Shown piece after piece: positions 10,701-18,767 of a stretch of 64,000 nucleotides of DNA. Made by a program: the position numbers and the translations under genes. The DNA lies in assembly GCA_963792075.1 (NCBI GenBank), contig CAWBUW010000007.1, positions 496,001 to 560,000 of the forward strand. The letters are read 5' to 3'. How positions within the stretch are numbered: the stretch's first letter is position 1; the number at the start of each line of letters is the position of its first letter. This DNA comes from CAWBUW01 sp963792075. GTDB lineage: Bacteria; Chloroflexota; Anaerolineae; Anaerolineales; UBA4823. The notes under the pieces were generated by a model. That model did not search any database and was not told the DNA's origin. It saw only the letters and a program-made list of their open reading frames with translations.

Positions 10701-10837
10701 TTACCTGTGTATTGAATATCCGACGATATCGTAGCATTATCATGAGGAATCACCTGAGCGGGTTTGGCGCTGGCAGGCATCACCATCATGGAAATGATGG
10801 CAATAATGCTGATTAACTTAATTAACTTGCCTTTCAT
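7772..10837 (-). CDS. Secreted subtilisin-like serine peptidase (S8) with PA domain; catalytic Asp position is Asn
   Basis: The 1,021-residue protein starts with a signal peptide (KLIKLISIIAIISMMVMPASAKPA). An I9-type propeptide region follows, then a subtilase domain from about residue 155. His is present in EDEHGHGSHTSSTAAG (about residue 271) and Ser in LMSGTSMAAPH (about residue 600). A protease-associated insert lies near 420-520. The first triad motif, normally D-S/T-G, reads VGLINSGINSDHP, so residue 189 is Asn (codon AAC) where Asp is expected. The C-terminal 400 residues are beta-rich and Fn3/prepeptidase-like. The chain ends IFIPLISR, a hydrophobic tail seen on other Chloroflexota exported proteins (from memory, unverified). 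An AGGAGG-like site precedes the ATG. Either activity is impaired or a nearby Asp substitutes. Confidence 0.88.
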   Translation of the reverse strand: MKGKLIKLISIIAIISMMVMPASAKPAQVIPHDNATISSDIQYTGNYIIVFTDLGMVEYRGAMKGLSATSPAEGMKLDSKSTAALAYKAFLESNQNTYLASMEKSLGRELKVLGRLHYGVSAVVVPMSDAEAKQIERMAQIKAVYKETIEQVDTDAGPRWIGAPGIWDGTDVPGGVGTMGEGLVVGLINSGINSDHPSFADIGGDGYNHTNPWGAGVYGGVCDPDDPTYYPFFVCNDKLIAAYEFSYSYFTPGPGLVEYPTPEDEHGHGSHTSSTAAGNIVTATMGSPALTSVISGVAPHANIIMYDACYANNHTGGSSCSGGALANSVDQSIADGVDVLSYSISGGNNPAIDLVEQLFGLSAYYNGTFISTSAGNSGPTPSTVAHRSPWVSTVAASTHDRVFNNSLVNMSGGDTTAPADMIGNGWTSGYGPDTIVYAGDYYTHTADTVSLTEAKRCAPNYFQPGTFAGEIVVCDRGVYARVDKAAEVARVGAGGFVLANVSAANSIVTDNYEIPGVLIYNLKGDALRTWLATGTGHTGTIAGVVRSIDPAAADIIASFSSRGPNTSFDLLKPDITTPGVDIWAAVNTVNPADPPEYTLMSGTSMAAPHTAGAGLLLRALHPTWTHSQIRSALMLTSQPYLSPKSMDASGAGRVDLSQAANTGFTLHQSTGAMYNYVYYGMGDIRTFNLPSIMDTKCVVNCTWTRTVVSQLAVTATYTTSFELFSGTGFDVAVSPAVFDLGPGKSKTLSFTMDVSALPVGSIGTGMVWFGTTTTGVADMHIPVYTKAAASNLPSKVVENADTPTAGTIDLTVQSISAPALTATVNGLVEGLRSDFSLVEDPTNDDPFDTIAGTQTFTFTIPAGTKRLVAEIVDSSSSDIDMYVGLDDGDGIAKSGEVECMSATGAVLEYCNINNPVAGTYWVLIQNWQASATGATDFVVLTTGVVPTTDEGNMVITAPISATMGIPYDVTIDYTLDGTVTALRYYGAFSLGTTAATPGDLGTTVVDIRRTYQTIFIPLISR

Positions 10838-11006
10838 GGATCGATCCTCCTTACGAGATCAAATCTAATTAGGGTTGGGTAAAAAGAACAAACAGGTGCG
10901 TTTTTGCAATATTGAAAACCTCCTACGTGAACGTGTCTAATAGATTTCATTTCCCCTCTAATCCTGAATTTAAAATACCATGTGCCAAGTAGCATGTCAA
11001 GGTCGG

Positions 11007-11052
11007 GTTTCAGGTATTGGCTGGCGACTTTCCACCCACCAATACCTGAAAC
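11007..11052 (-). terminator. Hairpin terminator downstream of rlmN
   Basis: A 14-bp perfect inverted repeat (GTTTCAGGTATTGG and its complement, arms 11007-11020 and 11039-11052) encloses an 18-base loop. It lies downstream of rlmN on the minus strand and upstream of the subtilase gene. The rest of 10838-11110 shows no gene. Confidence 0.6.
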
Positions 11053-11110
11053 AAAACTCTTTTGGGAAGGATTGGCAGAAGCACAAGTCCCCAGAAAAAG
11101 CTACATTTCA

Positions 11111-12280
11111 TTAGTTTTTTCCTTCACCCGCCAGCATCCCACAACCGGCCTGGATGTCGATGCCGCGGCGCAGGCGGATCGTACAGGGAATGCCGTGGCG
11201 CTCGAGCTCGGCCTTGAATGCTTCTGCTCGTTGGCGGTCCGTGGCTTTACCGGCGTACTTTGGGGTAGGATTGAGCGGGATGGCGTTGACATGGCATAAC
11301 ATCGCGCCATCCACCTTCATCTGGCGAAGCAGCCCGGCCAGCTTGCGCGCCTGTTCGGGGGTGTCGTTGACGGAATGGATCAGTGCCCATTCGAAGGTCA
11401 GCCGGCGGTGGGTCTGCTCAACATATTCACGACAGGCCTCCATCAGTTCGGCAAGGGGGTACTTGCGATTGATGGGGAGCATGCTGGCGCGTAATTCGTC
11501 GTCTGCCGCATGGAGCGAAATGGCCAGGTTGATCTGGCGGTGTTCAGATGCAAAACGGCGGATCATGGGCACCAGGCCAACCGTTGAAATTGTAAACCGG
11601 CGTTCGCCCAGCTTCATCCCGAGCGGATCATTCAGACGGTCGATGGCTTCAAGCGTGGCATCATAGTTATGGAAGGGCTCGCCCATGCCCATCACCACAA
11701 TGTTCGTGACTGGCTGGTTCCGGGCAGCCAGTAAACGGGCATAGTACAACACCTGTTCGATAATTTCTCCGCTGGTCAGGTGGCGGCCAAAGCCCATTTG
11801 TCCGGTTGCACAGAAGACACAGCCCATGGCACAGCCGGACTGGGAAGAAATGCACAGCGTGCGCCGGCGTTCATAGCGCATCAAGACAGCTTCCAGAGGG
11901 CGGCCATCCGGCAGTCGGAAGAGCGTTTTGCGCGTCTCGCCATCGGATGAATTGAGCAGCAGGGTAGGTTGTAAATGACTGAAGCTGAATTGACCAGGCT
12001 GGACAACTCCAGAAGAAGTGGGAAGCTGCATGTTGTGCTGCCCGTGGAGGGCAGGGATCTGGGTTTGGGGGAGCGAAGCCAGGGTGGCAAGGGCAAATGC
12101 CTCTGCCAGTTTTTGGCGCAACGGACGCGGAAGCGAAGAAAATTGGTCGGGGGTTTCATAGAGCCTCTGGTATAGCCCTTCCCAGATCTGCCTGGCGCGG
12201 TAGGCCGGTTCACCCCAGGCAGTTATTTGTTCAGTCAGTTTTGGCAGCGAGAGGTCATAAATGGAGGTAGGATTTTCCAT
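11111..12280 (-). CDS. rlmN: Dual-specificity 23S rRNA/tRNA adenine C2-methyltransferase RlmN
   Basis: This 389-residue radical-SAM enzyme methylates C2 of A2503 in 23S rRNA and A37 of some tRNAs. The radical SAM cluster motif CX3CX2C is at residues 150-157 (SGCAMGCVFCATG). The family's NIVVMGMGEP and NLAISLHAADDELR motifs follow. A C-terminal QAGCGML holds the methyl-carrying Cys, and the length is standard. It sits 6 bases downstream of the alpha/beta hydrolase gene on the same strand, so both are likely on one transcript. Confidence 0.95.
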   Translation of the reverse strand: MENPTSIYDLSLPKLTEQITAWGEPAYRARQIWEGLYQRLYETPDQFSSLPRPLRQKLAEAFALATLASLPQTQIPALHGQHNMQLPTSSGVVQPGQFSFSHLQPTLLLNSSDGETRKTLFRLPDGRPLEAVLMRYERRRTLCISSQSGCAMGCVFCATGQMGFGRHLTSGEIIEQVLYYARLLAARNQPVTNIVVMGMGEPFHNYDATLEAIDRLNDPLGMKLGERRFTISTVGLVPMIRRFASEHRQINLAISLHAADDELRASMLPINRKYPLAELMEACREYVEQTHRRLTFEWALIHSVNDTPEQARKLAGLLRQMKVDGAMLCHVNAIPLNPTPKYAGKATDRQRAEAFKAELERHGIPCTIRLRRGIDIQAGCGMLAGEGKN

Positions 12281-12286
12281 GAGTTT

Positions 12287-13225
12287 TTATTGGCTTTTGG
12301 GGTCTGGGGTATTACAGATGGTTTTATCGCCGGCTGGTGCAGAGAGATGCTTTATAATGAAGGCTACCAGGCTTTGGATGGCCCGGCGAGCTTCCGGCAC
12401 GCTACTGCCAGAAGTCTGGAAAACGTGCCACATGCCAGGGTAAATTTCCAACTGCGTATCTACGCCGGCCAATCTGGCTTTTTCGGCCAGCAGTCGTGAG
12501 TTGTCCAATAAGATTTCCAATGTACCCACCTGCAGCAGCAAGGGCGGTAAACCACGTAAGTCAGCATTCAAAGGGGATAACAAAGGTTGGTCGGGCGGCG
12601 CGCCAGCCGTGTACGCTGCGATCCATTGCGCGGCTTCAGGTGGCAGAAGCGGATCCGCATCCGCCAGGATGCGGCGCGAGGGGACATTTCCAGTAAGATC
12701 AGTCACCGGAGAGAGGCAGAACGCGGCCGCAGGCAGGGGGGTGCCTGCCTCACGCAGTTGCAGCATTGTGGTCAACACCAGGTTGCCGCCAGCAGAGTCG
12801 CCGCCAAGTACAATTTGACCGGGTAAGGTGCCGTTGTCCAGCAGCCAGTGATAGACCGCAGTTGTATCCTCTAATGCAGCCGGGAAGGGGTGCTCCGGCG
12901 CCAGGCGATAGTCTACCGAAAGGGTGCGTACGTCTGCCTTGCGTGAAATCTCTGCAACGAGCGGGCGGTGAGTACGGGGTGAACAGACCACGAACCCGCC
13001 GCCGTGGAAGTACAGCAATACCCCACGGGTTCCACCCGTTCGGGGGAGTGTCCATTCAGCAGCGACCGGCGTGGAATTCTCGGCGACGATGCGCACACCA
13101 GAAGGCAGAGGCAGATAACGTTCCAATGCCTCGGTTTTGTGGCGAACTGTAGCGATATCCTTTTTCAGCGTATTGCGGAAGCGGCGTATAAGGGCACGCG
13201 CTAAGACGGCTTGGAATGAAGGCAT
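12287..13225 (-). CDS. Alpha/beta hydrolase, HSL/GDXG esterase family
   Basis: The protein shows YFHGGGFVV, the oxyanion-hole motif of the hormone-sensitive-lipase family, and GDSAGGNLV around the nucleophile Ser. Late Asp (LEILLDNSRLLAEKA region) and His (PGMWHVFQ) residues complete the triad. About 312 residues from ATG 13225 (MPSFQAVLARALIRRF) is normal length. The frame is open to 13300, but that part reads unlike the family. It probably hydrolyses short-chain esters in the cytoplasm. It is followed at 6 bases by rlmN, with no obvious functional link. Confidence 0.85.
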   Translation of the reverse strand: MPSFQAVLARALIRRFRNTLKKDIATVRHKTEALERYLPLPSGVRIVAENSTPVAAEWTLPRTGGTRGVLLYFHGGGFVVCSPRTHRPLVAEISRKADVRTLSVDYRLAPEHPFPAALEDTTAVYHWLLDNGTLPGQIVLGGDSAGGNLVLTTMLQLREAGTPLPAAAFCLSPVTDLTGNVPSRRILADADPLLPPEAAQWIAAYTAGAPPDQPLLSPLNADLRGLPPLLLQVGTLEILLDNSRLLAEKARLAGVDTQLEIYPGMWHVFQTSGSSVPEARRAIQSLVAFIIKHLSAPAGDKTICNTPDPKSQ

Positions 13226-13306
13226 AAGTATATTATAAACGTTCTTCGAACTGGTTTGGTTTATTGGGAGTTGTCGTGAAAGAGGGCAGAACCGCCCCAT
13301 TTGTTG

Positions 13307-13337
13307 TTGACAATCACATTGAAAAATATTACAATGT
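13307..13337 (+). promoter_or_regulatory. Strong sigma-70 promoter with overlapping inverted repeat
   Basis: TTGACA at 13307-13312 and TACAAT at 13330-13335 are separated by exactly 17 bases. The inverted repeat ACATTG (13316-13321) and CAATGT (13332-13337) overlaps the spacer and the -10 box, so it could be an operator. It points to the aminotransferase/Liv operon with a leader of about 165 bases. The rest of 13338-13507 is AT-rich and shows no gene. Confidence 0.65.
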
Positions 13338-13507
13338 CATTGAATGTTTCAATCACGCTTTACAAAGGTTAATGTAATTAAACAATCGCGCCGTATTAGT
13401 TACACATTTTATCCCCATCTAAATCCATTAAAAAGTAATATACAAAGCTGGCATTTCGAGTTAGTTTACTCTAATAGAATATAGAAGATTGCTATTTAGA
13501 TAACACA

Positions 13508-14839
13508 ATGTCGCATTCATCTCGTAATATTCTTACCCTCGAATCGAATTATATAGCCAGAACGAATATTATTCGTTACTATCCCATGGTGGTCTCTCGC
13601 GGGAAGGGAGCGAGACTATGGGATGCTGATGATCGAGAATACATTGATTTTTCCTCGGGGGGGTGTGTGGCAAATGTGGGGTATTGCCACCCAGAGGTAA
13701 CAAAAGCAATTCAGACGCAAAATGAACGCCTCTCTCATACTTGCTTTACGGTGTGCAGTAATGATCAGACTCCTTTATTAGCAGAAAGGTTAAGCAATCT
13801 ACTTCCCGGTAAATTTGAAAAAAAGATTTGGTTCGGTCTTTCTGGTTCCGATGCAAATGATTGGATTTATAAAATTCTCCCAAAAGCAACTGGACGGCCG
13901 AAAATCATTTCGTTTGTAGGGAATTATCAGGGACAGACGATGGGGGCAGCGGCGCTTTCTGGGCTGATGCCGCAGCAGAGCTTTCTAACAGTATCGAACG
14001 TAATTCATATTCCGTACCCTTATTGTTACCGGTGTCCGTTAGGTCACAATTCTAATCGTTGTCAGCAGGAATGTTTTTCATACTTTGAAAACTATCTGGT
14101 AGGAACGATTGTCTCCCTCGAAGACATAGCAGCGATTGTATTTGAACCCGTACAAGGAGATAGCGGGATCATCGTTCCTCCCAAACAATATCTGGTAAGA
14201 CTAAGTCAATTTTGTCACAAGCATTCCATCCCCCTGGTGGTAGATGAGGTTTTAACTGGGCTAGGGCGGACGGGTACATGGTGGGCTTATGAGCAACTAA
14301 ATATTGATCCAGACCTTATTGTGATGGGCAAGGCTTTGGCTTCAGGCATACCCATCAGCGCCATTGGGGGGAAAGCGGAATTGATGGATAGTATGGTAGC
14401 AGCGCATCACGTCACATGTGGGGGGAATGTCATCGGTAGCGCAGCTGCAATAGCCACTTTGAATGTAATAGAAAAAGAAGGCCTTTTGAACAATGCGAGT
14501 ATCATGGGGACAAAAATCATAAATGGAATCGAGCAATTGAAATCCCAACATAATCTCATGGGAGACATTAGAGGAATAGGTCTCCTCATCGGCGTAGAAA
14601 TTGAACGGGACGGATTGCCGGCATCTGATTTAGCGCACAAAGTTGTTTATGCTGCCTGGATGGAAGGATTGCTCCTTTATTACCTCGGGCTATATGGGAA
14701 TGTGTTGATCATAGCTCCGCCGTTAGTTATCGATGAAAGAACGGCAGCTATGGGCCTTGAGAGATTGTCAACTGCTCTAAAAGCGGTTGAGGAGGGCAAG
14801 ATAACAGATAACGATATTATGAATTTTCACGCTTGGTAA
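13508..14839 (+). CDS. Class III PLP-dependent aminotransferase
   Basis: This 443-residue fold-type I enzyme belongs to the acetylornithine/GABA/2,2-dialkylglycine decarboxylase family. Visible hallmarks are the opening block with DADDREYIDFSSGGCVANVG, the cofactor Asp in LVVDEVLTGLGRTG, and the Schiff-base Lys in VMGKALASG. A Cys-rich insert (YCYRCPLGHNSNRCQQECF) lies near residue 175 and also occurs in dialkylglycine decarboxylase/4-aminobutyrate-like members. It heads a transcript that continues into a complete amino-acid-type ABC importer 39 bases downstream. That suggests it deaminates or decarboxylates whatever the importer brings in. Codon use is AT-richer than the mycofactocin region. 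The exact substrate is unknown. Confidence 0.87.
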   Translation: MSHSSRNILTLESNYIARTNIIRYYPMVVSRGKGARLWDADDREYIDFSSGGCVANVGYCHPEVTKAIQTQNERLSHTCFTVCSNDQTPLLAERLSNLLPGKFEKKIWFGLSGSDANDWIYKILPKATGRPKIISFVGNYQGQTMGAAALSGLMPQQSFLTVSNVIHIPYPYCYRCPLGHNSNRCQQECFSYFENYLVGTIVSLEDIAAIVFEPVQGDSGIIVPPKQYLVRLSQFCHKHSIPLVVDEVLTGLGRTGTWWAYEQLNIDPDLIVMGKALASGIPISAIGGKAELMDSMVAAHHVTCGGNVIGSAAAIATLNVIEKEGLLNNASIMGTKIINGIEQLKSQHNLMGDIRGIGLLIGVEIERDGLPASDLAHKVVYAAWMEGLLLYYLGLYGNVLIIAPPLVIDERTAAMGLERLSTALKAVEEGKITDNDIMNFHAW

Positions 14840-14878
14840 GTAGGTTTATTGAAGATCAGCTAAATAAGGAGAATAAAG

Positions 14879-16096
14879 ATGAATCCCTCAAAGGCGTTGA
14901 AGTTTTGTCTGCTTATTACCCTAGTATTATTTTCACTTTGGGGCTGTGCTCCTCAGAACACAGCAACCCCGGCGGCGGTACAAACCGAGCCCCCGGCAGT
15001 AGTCTCGACAGCCCAATCGCCAAATGAACCAATCAGGATCGGTGCAATCTGGAGCCTCACAGGCGAATTCTCTGTCGCTGGAGTGCCGGGATCCAATGCT
15101 TTAGGATTGGCAATCAAGAAAATAAACGACGAGGGTGGGGTTTTAGGTCGCCAAATTGTGGTTGTTACCGTAGATGCGAAAGGCGATCAGAATGAGACGA
15201 TCAATGCCATGAAGCGTCTCATTTACGAAGAGAAAGTCCCCGTTGTCGTGGGGCTTGAAGGTGGTGTTTATGTAACCGCTTCGGCTCCCATTGCCCAGGA
15301 GGCAAAAATCCCATTCCTTATATCGATCGGGACATCCGCAGAGTTGACCGAACCAGGCGCGTACATATTCATGACAGCCTTTGGCGACGATTATCAGGGG
15401 AAGGCCCTCGCAAATTATGTCGCCAAGAAATTAGGCGCTAAAACAGCCGTTGTTCTTACAGACCAGGCCGACCCTTATAGCAGCGGTCTGTCCAAATATT
15501 TCATGAACGCTTTCAAGGAATTGAATGGTGATAAATCCATCATTTCTCAGGAAATGTACAATTCCGGAGATGTGGACTTTTCTGCTCAATTGACTCGAGT
15601 AAAAGCGCTTGACCCTCAACCTGATGTTTTGGCTATCCTCTCCAATCCTGTTGAGGCTCCTCTAATTGCCAAACAAGCGCGTGATCTTGGCATCAAAGCT
15701 CAATTCATCGGTGGAGATGGCGTAGACAGCCTCGACCTGGTCAAGCTGGGCGGCAGTGCGGTGGAAGGAATGATCTACTCTTCCCACTTTTTCGCAACTC
15801 ACCTGACAAATCCAGTTGCTGAAGATTTTGTCAAAAGATGGCAGGTCGCATATGGGACTATGCCGAGCGGGTGGGAAGCACTTGGTTACGACACCGGGCT
15901 GGTTATCGCTGAAGCGATTCGCAAAGCAGGAATTGTGGAACCAGAGGCTATCCGGAAAGCGCTTCTGAGCATCGATGGATTCCAGGGTGTGACAGGAACC
16001 TATCGTTACATTACCAGCAGGACTCCTTCCAAGCCAGTGGTATTTGTGACAGTAAAAAATGGAGAACGTGTCTTCCTGGAGGAATATACTCCGTAA
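14879..16096 (+). CDS. livJ: ABC transporter substrate-binding lipoprotein (LivJ/periplasmic-binding type 1)
   Basis: The 405-residue protein begins with a lipoprotein signal. The lipobox ends in LWGC with Cys at residue 23, followed by an Ala/Pro/Thr-rich linker. The mature part starts PIRIGAIWSLTGEFSVAGV and has two Rossmann-like lobes typical of Leu/Ile/Val-binding proteins (GGVLGRQIVVVTVDAKGD). It should capture an amino acid, amide or similar ligand outside the membrane for the LivFGHM transporter that follows. An AGGAG site lies before the ATG. A 230-base gap with hairpins separates it from livG, a usual way to make more binding protein than transporter. Confidence 0.92.
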   Translation: MNPSKALKFCLLITLVLFSLWGCAPQNTATPAAVQTEPPAVVSTAQSPNEPIRIGAIWSLTGEFSVAGVPGSNALGLAIKKINDEGGVLGRQIVVVTVDAKGDQNETINAMKRLIYEEKVPVVVGLEGGVYVTASAPIAQEAKIPFLISIGTSAELTEPGAYIFMTAFGDDYQGKALANYVAKKLGAKTAVVLTDQADPYSSGLSKYFMNAFKELNGDKSIISQEMYNSGDVDFSAQLTRVKALDPQPDVLAILSNPVEAPLIAKQARDLGIKAQFIGGDGVDSLDLVKLGGSAVEGMIYSSHFFATHLTNPVAEDFVKRWQVAYGTMPSGWEALGYDTGLVIAEAIRKAGIVEPEAIRKALLSIDGFQGVTGTYRYITSRTPSKPVVFVTVKNGERVFLEEYTP

Positions 16097-16186
16097 ATAT
16101 TATATTTCCCCAACTGTGGAGAACCTGGCTCTCCAGGAATCGCCGTGATGGGGAGGGCTTGTCAGGCTGTCCAAAAAGAACTTTAT

Positions 16187-16276
16187 CGTGGTGTTCACCC
16201 CCACAAATGGGGAGTGAACACCACGAAAACTTCTTTCTGTGGCGGTGGGTTGTCCCCAAAAGCTTCTTTTGGGACA
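16187..16276 (+). promoter_or_regulatory. Two tandem hairpins between livJ and livG (attenuator/processing site)
   Basis: Hairpin 1 pairs CGTGGTGTTCAC (16187-16198) with its complement at 16214-16225. Hairpin 2 pairs 16251-16262 with 16266-16276 around a CTT-type loop. They lie inside an operon where the binding protein precedes the ATPase, so a partial terminator or mRNA-stabilising role is likely. Confidence 0.55.
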
Positions 16277-16326
16277 GCCCCACATCTGCTCACTGTCGAT
16301 GCAACTAAGTAAAGAGGTAACTGAAT

Positions 16327-17097
16327 ATGGCCATTTTGGAAACCCGCAACCTGAGCAAGCAATTTGGCGGCCTCTGGGCAGTTAAAGATGTGAGCATTTC
16401 ACTTGAAAAAGGCCAGCTAATGGGTCTTATTGGGCCTAACGGGGCGGGTAAAACCACCACCTTTAATTTATTGACTGGTTTCTTCCATGCAACGTCCGGA
16501 CGGATCTTAATTGACGGAGAAGAGGTTACTAATCAACGTCCTGAAAAATTTGTACGTTACGGTATTGCAAGAACATTCCAGAGCGTCAGGTTGTTTTCTG
16601 GGCTAAGTATCGTCGACAACCTTCGTGTGGCATGTTATACGTTGGCTACTTATGATATTCTTGCTGCGCTTTTTGGTTTACCCGCCTATCGTAATCAAGA
16701 AAAGCAAAAAGAAGAAACCATAGAAAAGATTATGGAAGATTATGGTCTCACCGGAAATGCCCAGCAGCGAGCTGGTGATCTGCCTTATGTTGTTCAGCGA
16801 CGAGTTGAGTTAGCCAGAGCAATGGTCACCCAACCGAAGATCCTCTTACTGGATGAGCCCACCGCAGGAATGAACGAGGAGGAAACACTCGATTTCATGA
16901 ATATTGTTCAAAACTTACGCAACCGGGTGGGTTTATCTGTCTTATTAATCGAGCACGCTATCCAATTGGTTATGGACTATTGTGAAACTATTGTTGTGAT
17001 GGATTACGGTTCGGTGATCGCCAGTGGTTCCCCAGAACAGATTCAAAATGATCCTCAGGTTATTGAAGCTTATTTAGGAGTCAAAGACGATGCTTAA
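16327..17097 (+). CDS. livG: Branched-chain amino-acid-type ABC transporter ATPase LivG
   Basis: The 256-residue ATPase has Walker A (GPNGAGKTTTFN) and Walker B (ILLLDEPTAGMN), followed by a switch His in LIEHAI. The signature region reads LPYVVQRRVELARAM in place of the common LSGGQ, so its second signature residue is divergent. The insert between Walker A and the signature is long, as usual for LivG. It overlaps livF by 8 bases. It energises the LivH-LivM permease. Confidence 0.92.
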   Translation: MAILETRNLSKQFGGLWAVKDVSISLEKGQLMGLIGPNGAGKTTTFNLLTGFFHATSGRILIDGEEVTNQRPEKFVRYGIARTFQSVRLFSGLSIVDNLRVACYTLATYDILAALFGLPAYRNQEKQKEETIEKIMEDYGLTGNAQQRAGDLPYVVQRRVELARAMVTQPKILLLDEPTAGMNEEETLDFMNIVQNLRNRVGLSVLLIEHAIQLVMDYCETIVVMDYGSVIASGSPEQIQNDPQVIEAYLGVKDDA

Positions 17098-17809
17098 AGT
17101 AAGCAATCTCTATGCATCTTATGGGGCCATCCTAGCTCTCCAGGGGGTATCAATAGAGATTAATAAGGGCGAACTCGTTTGCATAATCGGCGCAAATGGC
17201 GCGGGTAAGACCACCTTATTGAAATCTATTATGGGATCCACAAAAGTTACAGAAGGACAGGTTCTTTTTGAAGGACAAGATATCACCCGGTTAGACACTT
17301 ACAAAATCGCCGGTCTAGGCATCTCCCTTGTACCTGAAGGCCGGCTTCTCTTCCAAGACTTGAATGTAATGGAAAATTTAATCATGGGCGCGTATACCCG
17401 TACATCAACGGAGATGCAAGAGCAGTTCTCGGCTGTTTTCGATCTATTTCCGCGGTTGAAAGAAAGACAAAAACAGAGAGCAGGAACACTCAGTGGTGGA
17501 GAGCAACAAATGCTGGCAATAGGCAGGGCGCTTATGGGTGTTCCGCGTTTATTAATTTTAGACGAGCCCTCGTTAGGTTTGGCGCCTCGTTTAGTTTCCG
17601 ACATTTTTAAGGCAATATCTATGCTAAACCAGGAAGGATTGACCATTCTATTGGTCGAGCAAAATACGAATATGGCGTTTTCAATCGCAAATAGAGGTTA
17701 TGTTATGGGAACAGGAAAGATTCTGCTTGATGGGCTAACCGAAGAATTACAGAATAATGTTATGGTAAAAGCAGCCTACCTGGGCGGAAAAAGAAGGGTT
17801 TCACACTAA
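17090..17809 (+). CDS. livF: Branched-chain amino-acid-type ABC transporter ATPase LivF
   Basis: The 239-residue ATPase has Walker A (GANGAGKTTLLKS), signature (TLSGGEQQMLAIGRAL) and Walker B (LLILDEPSLGLAP), with the switch His replaced by Gln (LLVEQN) as is typical of LivF. Length is standard. The start overlaps the end of livG, so translation is coupled. It pairs with LivG as the second nucleotide-binding subunit. Confidence 0.92.
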   Translation: MLKVSNLYASYGAILALQGVSIEINKGELVCIIGANGAGKTTLLKSIMGSTKVTEGQVLFEGQDITRLDTYKIAGLGISLVPEGRLLFQDLNVMENLIMGAYTRTSTEMQEQFSAVFDLFPRLKERQKQRAGTLSGGEQQMLAIGRALMGVPRLLILDEPSLGLAPRLVSDIFKAISMLNQEGLTILLVEQNTNMAFSIANRGYVMGTGKILLDGLTEELQNNVMVKAAYLGGKRRVSH

Positions 17810-17871
17810 AACGTAGATAGAATTGTTATCTCGTATATCCAATGATCCACTGAGACAGATAGAGATCAACT

Positions 17872-18765
17872 ATGTCACCTGAGATATCATCATTCATGCA
17901 GCAAATTGTAAATGCGCTGACTATTGGAAGCATTTACGCCCTCTTAGCAATTGGGTTTTCGATGGTTTATGGCATATTACGGTTGATAAATTTTGCTCAT
18001 GGCGACGTATTTATGCTTGGCGCTTATTTTGTTTTCCTCGTCATGAAAGAGCTGGGCTTCAACATTATTGCCGGAGTTGTAGCGGCCGCAGTTTTAGCCG
18101 GGATTACGGGCTTGATTATTGAACGGAGTGCATTTCGCCCTCTTCGCGGAGCGCCTGAGGGCAACCTGTTTATTTCGTCCTTAGCAGTATCGATGATAAT
18201 TCAAAACGGTGTAATCATGATATTAGGGCCTCAACCACAATCGTTTAGAGTGCCTGGCATATTGGGAGAATCTTTCCAACTTGGGGATATTGTGATCAGT
18301 AACGTGGCTATTGCCACTTTGATAGTGACTTTTTTAATGCTGATCTCGCTAGTCTTATTTGTGACAAAAACTAAACTTGGTATTGCAATGAGGGCTACTG
18401 CGAGTAATCTTGAAGCCTGTAATCTGATGGGGATCAATGTCAATAGAGCAATTGCAGTTGCATTCTTTATCAGCTCATTAATGGCCGGCGCAGGTGGGAT
18501 TCTTTGGGCTACTCGATACACATTGTTTAATCCCCTCACTGGCGCCGTTCCAGGTATTAAAGCATTTATTGGCGCTCTCATTGGTGGAATAGGCAGCCTC
18601 GAAGGAGCCGTTATAGGAGGCTATTTATTAGGATTTCTTGAGGTTTTGGTTGTCATCTTACTCCCCGCAGAATTATCTGCTTATCGGGATGTATTTGTCT
18701 TCTTGCTGCTAGTGATTACGCTTTTGATCAGGCCTCAGGGAATTATGGGGAAAGTTGAGAATTGA
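17872..18765 (+). CDS. livH: Branched-chain amino-acid-type ABC permease LivH
   Basis: The 297-residue integral membrane protein has about eight hydrophobic segments. It opens MQQIVNALTIGSIYALLAIGFSMVYGILRLINF, of which IGSIYALLAIGFSMVYG is a family hallmark. The loop ATASNLEACNLMGINVNRAI is the ATPase-contacting region. It lies 62 bases after livF and overlaps the start of livM. Confidence 0.9.
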   Translation: MSPEISSFMQQIVNALTIGSIYALLAIGFSMVYGILRLINFAHGDVFMLGAYFVFLVMKELGFNIIAGVVAAAVLAGITGLIIERSAFRPLRGAPEGNLFISSLAVSMIIQNGVIMILGPQPQSFRVPGILGESFQLGDIVISNVAIATLIVTFLMLISLVLFVTKTKLGIAMRATASNLEACNLMGINVNRAIAVAFFISSLMAGAGGILWATRYTLFNPLTGAVPGIKAFIGALIGGIGSLEGAVIGGYLLGFLEVLVVILLPAELSAYRDVFVFLLLVITLLIRPQGIMGKVEN

Positions 18766-18767
18766 AA

